A stretch of 64,000 nucleotides of DNA from Cryptomeria japonica (taxonomy: Eukaryota; Streptophyta; Pinopsida; Cupressales; Cupressaceae). Location: NCBI RefSeq assembly GCF_030272615.1, contig NC_081410.1, positions 227,330,915 through 227,394,914 of the forward strand, read 5' to 3'. Below, piece after piece: positions 56,081 through 64,000 of this stretch. Every line of letters begins with the position of its first letter. The first letter of the stretch is position 1. Position numbers and translations under genes: made by a program. The notes under the pieces are model-generated. The model was not told where the DNA came from. It made no database searches and saw only the letters and a list, made by a program, of their open reading frames with translations.

Positions 56081-59000
56081 ATACATTACATAATGGCCAA
56101 TAAGTAATCCATCTCACAAACAAGAGACTGATCTCCCCACGCACATATACCATCATGGAATCCAAGTGCTCCATAAAGATACCTACAACAAGAACAAAGT
56201 GACCACCATCTCATACATGGATTCTCCCACCCTCCATCATGCCACTGCCACTGGACGTGGAAAGGTCTTCCAAAGAGAAAGCCGCATAATCTGTCACAAC
56301 AAATGATAAGTTCTGCACCAACTAATATCTGAATGCAAACACTAATCTAAAGGTATCCAATGTAAAGGTATATGTTTACATAGCTGAAATAACCACAACA
56401 AGTACTAACACATCAGGTATACATGCCTCAAAGGTATACAATCCAAGTGAATAACATCTCATCAACATATGCAACCTATAACATGCAACCATAAGCCCCA
56501 AGTGCAATACCTACCACCTATGTACACCAAGGAACTCCCACTTCATAGATAATGTCAATATCAGAAATGAATCCACTAACAACATATCATAGAAGTGTAA
56601 CCATGAAGTATCAAAAACATCCACATAAATATGAACCATGTAAATCGATAACCTGCAGGTACCACTCTCACGCCATGTCTCTAGCATTCTCCCATGTTCT
56701 CAACACCAACAAAAGAAAGACATAAAGGAACCTCTATGCCATCTCCCACATGACAACACATGAACACATAGCTCCAAACAACCTCCAACCAATGTAATGT
56801 GAATATGAACATCTAGGAAGATAACCAAAGCAAAGAGAGAAACACTACAAATCAAAACCTTTAGCATGTCCTTCTACACACACCTCTAAATGCTAACTGT
56901 GTCAAGTATGATCTCCTCCATAAAACCCCACATGAAAAGAATAACAACACCCAAACATTTTTCAGTCCATTTGACTAAACCAACATGGATGTAAACCTCT
57001 CATAACCAAGAAGATCAAACTAAATATCCATTCCCAATCCCAAGGGAATACACCCAATAAACCATCTCCCAAACTAATATCAATGATTGTCACCATCATA
57101 ATAATAACTCAAATGCACAAGGAGATAACTAATGCCATACGTATCTCAAATGGACCCTCCAAAACTAACAAACTCCATGCAGATCAAGACCTATATCAAT
57201 GAAAGATAAACTTAACATCATGCACTTGAAAGGAAATAATGGACAATACCTCTCAAGTAGCAAACCGCCGAGTAGACCAAGAGTGGTGAATGAGAATGAT
57301 CATACAAGATATCAAAGTCATCATGAATCATCTTAGAAAATTCTCCTCTCAAGTCTATACCAAGTGAATGCTCCTCAAACGTCCTGTTGAAACCATCAAC
57401 CATTTCAACACATATCTCTAATCACAAGAGAATACCGACATCACCTATGTCTCCATGTATCCATGAGCACCTATAACCAATCAATCCATGCCAAACTCCA
57501 AATGCAACACAATAATATCATGAAGTATCAAGTAAATGATCATGTACCCAATTCAAAGAGAACTATGAAGATCAAGGTCAAAGCCCCAACCACATAATTA
57601 AGAACATAACATGACAACACGGTCTAACCATGCACTCAAAAGGGATAACATGCTCCATATGAACATATCAAATAACCATATCATTCTAAAACTCTAATCT
57701 ATAATCAAGAGCGCACCATGACATAATATCAAACATCCTATCAAGCAAGGATAACATGTCAAATGAAAGCATAAAACCACACCTCAACCAAGGACTCCTT
57801 GAGCTCTCAAGATGTAAACATTCTCAAATATCATGAAGATCACCATATCCTACCAATGTACCCACAAATGTGAAAGACCCTTCTAGAACAACAAGATCTA
57901 AGGCATCCTCCAAACATCTGCACACTAAGAAGATCATCCACCATCCAGTGGTGAATATACATCACTGCTACAAGCTCCCACTGAATTATGATACCAAGCT
58001 CTCCAAAGCATCATGATAACCATCTCCTAAATAAAGATCATCCATGCCTACACACATACAACTAAAATGTCATCAATCTCAAGTAAACCATGAATCCATC
58101 TCAAGAAGATACAAAACCACCAACAAACAATCAAGAACCAATCCTACACCACAACATCATCACTATCAAAAGATCCCACTAGAAGTGTATCAAAGATATC
58201 CATGACATCATGATAAAACCATCCTCTAACCATGAGAATCAACTAAAATAACATAGCAATCAAGGAACTCAAAGCGTGCATCATGAACTCCCTAAGAGCC
58301 AAATAAAGCATGACCCTCAAACAAGAAGAGCCACAACCAATCAGGAACCCAAATTAAATCATCATCAATAAAAGCACCTGCAAATCCAACCATGTCATGC
58401 CAAAACCCCTAAACACAAGGAACAATCATGACATCGTGATCACATCCACTGAACCGAGCATCTAACTCAATGTGTCTAGCCTGTCAACATCACATAGTCA
58501 ACCATGTAGGTCCCCCATCATGATTGTACCTGGTAACAATATCTCTCCTCAACATGAAAACAAAATCAGCAAAACATGTGACTAAACCAAGCCACAAATC
58601 TGAATATGCATCAACAATGAAAGATCTATGGGCATAGACAACCCATAGCCAAACCATAGATGCAATTCTATAAGTATAGACCACTCACAAAACTGCACAA
58701 CTTGTAGACCAACCAATGAAACATACATACCCAAACCAAACTGATATCCATGTCAACATGAGAGGAATGGAGATAAAACATCGAGTGTACAATGACATCA
58801 AATCAAAATCTCCAATATGTAACATGCCATAAACTCATAATGTCACCATAGTCAAAAGAACCCATAAACAACTCAAGTCAAAATATCATCATATAAATCA
58901 TTTCAAATCTTCTCCAAACCCAAATCAAACTGAATTTTTCTCCAAGAGCTTTCTTTCGACTATTCGAAGTCCAAAATCTAACTGCATATGCTCAAGTTAT

Positions 59001-60093
59001 GACCTCTCAAAGCCGTAAAGGTAACTGCCACTTCCAACTCACATTTCACTACCCAAACAGAAAAATCATGAAAAAATAATCATATCACAATAAATTACAC
59101 TGAACTACCTTTCCAATGACTATAAGAAGTTGAAAAAATGACACCATATGCCCAAGATATGCTCCATAGAAGGAAACAACCAATTAGGCTGAAAATGCAA
59201 GCCTCGACTCCAAAAAATCACCAATATGCCCCCAAAAATCATTTTTCAAATCACAATATGCCATAAATTTTTTAATAGTATCAAATGGGGTCCACTGGCT
59301 GGGCCCATCCACCATTTACACCATGGCATATAATAATTATCATTGGTTGGCATTTTAAATAATTCAAAAGTTTTTATTTAAAAATTTTCAAAAAATGAAT
59401 TTAAATTTTTCATTTAATAAAGGGGCAAGTTTAAAAATTTTGTTTGTTGAATTTTTTTTATTACCATTGGCGGGTGGTGTGTCCCCACCCAACCAAGGGT
59501 TTAAAGCCTGTCAGTTGGTGGACCACTTACCTCCACCGATAGGGCAGCCGGGAACCAACAGCCTAAGGGCTTACTGGCCCTACTGCTGCCCGGGGCTGAC
59601 AGCCTTGCAGGCATATGACCCACAGGGTGCAACCTACAGGCATACACCTATAGGGTATGACCTACAGTCGTATGACCTATAGGGTACGAATGGGTATTTT
59701 CTGTAGGAAATAAATTAATTTTTTTTTCTGACGACACTATGCAAGCGATACGCTCGTACAACCGCACCGTCTAATTTTTTTTCAAACTCATTCCTCTGTC
59801 ACCAAAATAGGGCAAGTTATATATCAAAATTTGTCTCTCGCTCTCCCTGATCACAACCATGGGTTATGTTTTGTCCCATGATGTCAAATATGAAAATCCA
59901 CCCCAAAGCCTCCAAAATGCAAATCAATGGAAACCCATTTTGAAACAAATTTTTATAACAACAGATCTGCAACAAATGCCCACAAATCTGCAACCCTCAA
60001 CTTGCAAAAAACCCTCATATCTTGTCTTGTCTTTTCATTCTTTCATGCATTCATGGATTTCAACTAGGGTTATATAAACCATAAAACCATATA
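56081..60093 (-). other. Non-coding interior of element E
   Basis: No recognised coding sequence in 4 kb. Includes a G/C-richer segment (59470-59700) with three 28-29-bp degenerate repeats (59611-59695) built on ctatagggtatgacctacag. Words like atcatga and catcaag recur throughout 56500-58900. Confidence 0.65.
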
Positions 60094-60105
60094 GCTCTGA
60101 TACCA
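60094..60105 (-). other. Primer-binding site of element E
   Basis: On the minus strand TGGTATCAGAGC, two bases after the 5' LTR end, the standard initiator-methionine-tRNA primer site of plant LTR retrotransposons. Confidence 0.92.
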
Positions 60106-60107
60106 CT

Positions 60108-60856
60108 TGAAAGGAAACTTGCAACCAACTTTACGACAATATCCACATAACCCAATTGAGATCTTAATCAAATCAACACATAGAATCCACATGCAAAGAA
60201 TAGACAACATACCCATGAAAATGTCACATAAGATATACACTGGGAAAACCCTCATGAGGGAACAACCTAGCCTCCAAAAACATCATCCACCATGTATTAT
60301 TTAGCAATGCGTCCATTACAATACAACAATGGAAAGCTTCTTAAATCTAGCCATAACAAGCCATCAACAAGCACTCCATGTGACAAAGCATGAATCCACA
60401 CATCCCATGCCATGCTTCCTTCCTTGACAAATTCTAACCTAGCTTATTGACCAACCCAAATAACTACCCCTGTGGTTGCTTTTATACAGACAAGCTCCCA
60501 CAACACCACCAAGTGGTATTATATCAAACCATGTGCCCAAAGCCATGTGACAATAAAATATTTTTTTTTCCTACCTACCCTTGACCCATATTTAATATCG
60601 AGTACTTCATCACAATTACATTCCCCAATATTAAATAAACACAATATAATAATACCAATGTGTCAATACAACTCATCAAGTGGTTACAAGAATATTCCAA
60701 GGGAATCTCTAGATGTTGCACGACCATCTAGGTGCTCCTAGGTGCAACAATACAAAATGATATTACAATATAGTTCCATATCCACCTCACACAATAATAA
60801 AATAATATAATAATGAAACATTATCATGCAAGGTGTAGAACACCATTTTCCCTACA
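60108..60856 (-). repeat. 5' LTR of element E
   Basis: 749 bp, pairs with 55315-56064; TSD caaaa follows at 60857-60861. Confidence 0.9.
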
Positions 60857-60861
60857 CAAAA

Positions 60862-61394
60862 TAGCTGAATGAAGAGAAATCTAAAATAAAAGAAAATAGA
60901 GACAAAGAAGAGAATTTTGAGAAGACTCCCACCAAGATATCATTGAGCTAGTGAAAATGACAGTATATTGCTTATTATATAGAAAAATAATAGCATATAC
61001 ATCCAAGAGGTGTATTAACTCCCACTCCCCATAAAAGTGGGAGGTTTTACCTACTTGGTAAATGCCAAAACATGTGGCATAACCTCCTCATATGAAAACA
61101 CAAAAAGAATTGAGAAAGTTGACATATAAAGCCAAAAGAGGGTGAGAAACCCAACTACCCCATAACCCACTTAGGAAATAACAAATTAGTGGTTATGTGA
61201 GGTGGCATAACAAGCCAAAAGAGGGTGTGTAACCCAACTACCTATGAGTAAATGGGAGATACACATGTAGTTGGAGTATTTTGCAATGTGTCCTCATATT
61301 AAACACTCCTAATAACCTAAGAAAGCTTAAATAATATGTGTAGGAAAAATAAATACCCCCTAACATAAAGAAAAATGAAAAACCTACACTAACA
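60862..61394 (-). repeat. Proximal part of 3' LTR of Copia F
   Basis: On the minus strand starts tgttagtgtagg directly after the PPT cttaagggggag. It is cut at 60862 by element E and continues at 55314. Confidence 0.75.
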
Positions 61395-61407
61395 CTCCCC
61401 CTTAAGC
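61395..61407 (-). other. Polypurine tract of Copia F
   Basis: On the minus strand gcttaagggggag directly before tgttag, the typical Copia PPT and LTR start. Confidence 0.85.
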
Positions 61408-61521
61408 ATAGCTTAGGTGGGTGGAAAGATGGGTCTTGACAAATGAGGCCATTGCTAGGTACCCATGTACATAGAGATCCCCCCCAAAAGAAGAAGCCCC
61501 CCCATAAGAGGAATAACCCCC

Positions 61522-61951
61522 CTAAATAGAGAGAGAAAATAAAGGACTAAGTGGCCCCTCTTGAAGTAGACACATGTCGCATCCCAAGAAAAACATGCAA
61601 ATGAAGGAACTTGCTTTCAGTGAAAGGTTTGGTGAATATGTCCATAGTTTTCTCTGATGTAGAACAATACTTAAAATCAATGATGCCTTCTTGAATCAAC
61701 TTCCGAATGTAGTGCATGTGTATCGAGCAATGTGTTTCATTCTCTAGTGATGAACTAGATTTCTTGATATTTTTATAGCACTCTAATTATCACAAAATAT
61801 GTTGGTAGGATTTCTAATTAGAATACCAAACTTAATAAGAATATTCTAAAGCCAAATAGCCTAGTGGTGGCATTGACCACCCCTCGATACTCGTCCTCTG
61901 TTGATAAAAGAGAAATTGAAAATTGCTTCTTTCTCAACCTACAAACTCAAC
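61522..61951 (-). pseudogene. RNase H C-terminal part of Copia F
   Basis: Minus-strand words KKQFSISLLSTEDEYRGVVN, NPTNIFCDN-stop-SAIKIS, RNLVHH-stop-RMKHIARYTC match the Copia RNase H, with the STEDEY and IFCDN boxes carrying catalytic acidic residues. Frame changes near 61870 and stops (CAG to TAG, TGG to TAG type) break it. It ends at TAG 61522-61524, about 115 bp before the PPT. Confidence 0.82.
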
Positions 61952-61956
61952 TAGAA

Positions 61957-63472
61957 TGATGTAGAGGAACTTGGGATGACAACACAATCACATATCAAAA
62001 TGGTTCAATGGTTCATGGGTATCAAGGTCTTTCATGGACAAACTACTAGACAACATAAGGAAACCTCAACTAGGCTAATAAGACAAATGCAAGAACCAAC
62101 ACTCCACCCACATAAATTACTATTATCAGCACTTTAGGGTCACTATAAGACATAAACATAACTCTCCTAACACTTGGAATTGATTGGAGATCACCAACAA
62201 GGGTATTTCCTTCACACAAGGCTACTAGACCTATTAGGAGAGTCCAGGTGGTTTTTGACCCATAACTTTTCAACCCCTGACTGTAGGCACAAACAAAAAC
62301 CATTTTTAGATAACCTTTTGGGAGTTACATAACATATGTCAAAATAACCATAGGTTGTACTGGAAAGTTTGGGTCAAAAAAAATTGTTGTTCTCATTTTC
62401 AAGGGGCAAATAGGTCACTTTTACAAAGGCAATACACCCAAAACATGCACAAACACAAAGCCAAGGGTTCCAAAACTTGTATTATATCTCCCAACCACTA
62501 ATTCCACCAGATTTTGGTTCCCAAGCATTCAAATTTGTCTCAGACCTACTCCAACCCTCATTCTCATGCTTACTTGGCCTAACACATGATGATGTTAGGG
62601 AATCAATACTTCATTTATGCTCCAAAACACATCTCCTGCAAAAATGATTGAAAATCCACTTCAAGTGACCTTACACCTACCAACCTACAAAATTTGGGCT
62701 TCATAACTTAGTGGGATGACAAGATCTCTTCATTTCTTTGTAACAACCCTGAAAACAAGGGTTTCAGACCCACTTTCAAAAAAATGCTTGTACCGGGCTC
62801 AAAACTCAATGAAATTCAACAAAATTGGTTCCAAATGAAAGGTGATTCACAAGGAAAACAATTAATTTTTGTCTCACATCATCATTTTTTCATACACAAA
62901 AGTTATGAATAAAATAGGAGTGTTGCGGAAAATTGCAGGAAAAATGCTTCTAGTTTTATTGTTTTTTCTCCTCCAAAGGTTGCATATGATCTCAAAAACC
63001 CCAACCACGACCAAAATGAGGTTATCTAAAATTTATTTGACCTATCCCAATTGTGCCCAACTAAATTTAACTATTGGGATTCAAAATTATGCATTAGTGA
63101 CATAAGAAAGTTGTAAAGTTATAATATTAACTTTACAACTTTTGTGACCATTTTTACATTACTTATCAAATTGACTTCAAACTTGGTCCCGACCTCTCAA
63201 ACATGTCAAAATTGACTTAAAGACACAAATCACATCATTTTACTTCCATTTGGGAACATTTGGAGTGGTTTGACTAGTTTTGACCCAACTAGGACCTTAT
63301 AGGTCTTTATGACAACAAATGGCATTTAAAGCCTTACAATTAATTGGAAATGATTGAAAAAGACTACAAATGGTCCATAGGACCTTACTACAACCTTTAC
63401 TCAACACAAAACAAAAAATCAAGAAAATAAACCTTTGTGAGGCACCATTGTAGCCTAGGTGCTCTTGCACCA
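61957..63472 (-). repeat. Solo LTR, related to chromovirus C LTRs, inside Copia F RNase H
   Basis: 1516 bp between the two halves of the Copia RNase H. Minus-strand ends tggtgcaagagcacctag...ctctacatca resemble tggtgtaggagcacctac...ctcctcatca of element C, and inner words (cataacttttcaaccc, cttttgggagtta) also correspond. Flanking 5-mers (tagaa, cgaaa) do not give a clear TSD. No internal region, so probably left by recombination between two LTRs. Confidence 0.7.
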
Positions 63473-64000
63473 CGAAACCAAGTGAGAAGCAATATCTTGA
63501 AGTAGACTTGTGATCTTGAGAATCACCTACCCAATCTAAATCTATATATCCCACCATGTCAATATAAAAACTTGCTACATATTTAATTTTATAATTGTGA
63601 GTACCATAAATGTAGTGGAGGATCTACTTAGCTTCTTTCTAATGCAACTCATGTAGCTACTGCATGAATTGAGAGACCATGCTCATAACATATTAAATTT
63701 TGTGTCTCATATGAGTCAAGTAGATGAGAGTCCCAATAATCTGTTGGTATAGCGTGTCATCAACCAAGGGTGAAGAGAAATTAGCCTCAAGTTTGACCCC
63801 AGACAAAATAGATTTAGTGTAGGCTTACATTCAACCATACAAAATCTGGAGAGCATATCAAGTGCATACTTGGGTTGTCTAAGGAAGATACCTGAAAAAG
63901 ACCGAGTGATCTTAATCCCCAAGAAGTAATGCAAAAGATCCAATTCTAACATTATAAATCTATCATGTAGAGTAGTTTTCATTGTCATCGTGGTGGATGA
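63473..64000 (-). pseudogene. Copia F reverse transcriptase end and RNase H start
   Basis: Minus strand. 63716-64000 reads LDLLHYFLGIKITRSFSGIF, LRQPKYALDMLSRF, the end of a Copia RT (LLHYFLGIE and KYALDLL boxes). It continues through VGYIDLDWVGDSQDHKSTSR and YCFSLGF (63490-63557), the ADWAGD/KSTSGY RNase H start, and is cut at 63473 by the solo LTR. Stops near 63700-63600. The 5' part runs off the window. Confidence 0.85.

Larger units (their letters stand above)
55315..60856 (-). mobile_element. Non-coding LTR retrotransposon E (LARD-like), minus orientation
   Basis: 5.54 kb with LTRs of 750 bp (55315-56064) and 749 bp (60108-60856), TSD caaaa, a perfect 12-base initiator-tRNA-Met PBS and a PPT-like run at the other end. 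The 4.04-kb interior has no gag, protease, integrase or RT motif on either strand; small ORFs such as 57218-57403 and 58490-58684 match nothing I know. The interior is strongly A/C-rich on the + strand. It is a structurally complete but non-autonomous element. Confidence 0.85.
55218..64000 (-). mobile_element. Ty1/Copia retrotransposon F, 3' half, split by two later insertions
   Basis: Minus-strand order from the right edge: RT end, RNase H start, (solo LTR 61957-63472), RNase H end, PPT, 3' LTR 61394 to 60862, (element E), 3' LTR end 55314-55218. The reconstructed LTR is about 630 bp with TGTTA...TAACA ends, as in many Copia elements. The 5' half lies outside the window. Confidence 0.82.

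Noticed and set aside
55500-59000. Copia gag-pol hidden in the interior of element E
   Set aside because: Looked for GKGD-, zinc-knuckle-, DNG-, YVDD- and KSTSGY-type words on both strands and found none.

Overview
This window looks like intergenic DNA from a large, repeat-rich seed-plant genome. It is AT-rich and I recognise no host protein gene, rRNA locus or tRNA. Nearly everything is nested retrotransposon: Tat-type Gypsy elements with a second RNase H and an antisense plant-mobile-domain ORF, a chromodomain Gypsy element, Copia elements and a plant L1-type LINE. Element sizes of 13-17 kb fit a large plant genome, possibly a gymnosperm, but the sequence alone does not name the species. 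Boundaries below come from reading paired LTRs, target-site duplications (TSDs), primer-binding sites (PBS) and polypurine tracts (PPT) directly.

Layout. 1-2880: 3' part of a LINE (RT catalytic FVDD, zinc-finger tail, then an unusual charged ORF and A/T-rich 3' end). 2881-4968: no recognised gene. 4974-18127: Tat-like Gypsy element A (+ strand, TSD gttac on both sides, LTRs 999 and 1014 bp), with gag, protease, G-patch, RT (catalytic DD deleted), RNase H, second RNase H and integrase, all decayed. 18133-20262: remnant of another Gypsy-like element with a PPT and a candidate LTR. 20263-36667: element B (- strand, TSD atagg, LTRs 1202 and 1196 bp), carrying gag-protease but no RT or integrase. 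Element B contains an inverted pair of short LTR units with a 5S rRNA-derived core (Cassandra-like), and that pair is split by chromovirus C (22088-30158, - strand, TSD gtcac/atcac). 36718-54192: Tat-like Gypsy element D (+ strand), with gag to integrase plus an antisense, apparently spliced plant-mobile-domain gene between pol and the 3' LTR. 54193-55217: unassigned. 55218-64000: Copia element F (- strand, runs off the right edge). Its 3' LTR is split by a 5.5-kb non-coding LTR element E (55315-60856, TSD caaaa), and its RNase H is split by a solo LTR (61957-63472) related to the LTRs of chromovirus C.

How parts work together. Elements A and D share LTR ends, leader blocks, domain order and PPT context, so they belong to one family group. 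Element B has only gag-protease and would need RT and integrase from elsewhere. Element E has a PBS and PPT but no visible coding sequence and would be fully parasitic. Most premature stops in these ORFs can be read as C-to-T or G-to-A changes (TGG to TAG, CGA to TGA, CAR to TAR), as expected for methylated, silenced repeats. The most unusual items are the inverted 5S-derived LTR units, the antisense spliced gene with its own TATA box, and the long conserved non-coding leader block with recurring CGTACGAG-type motifs.
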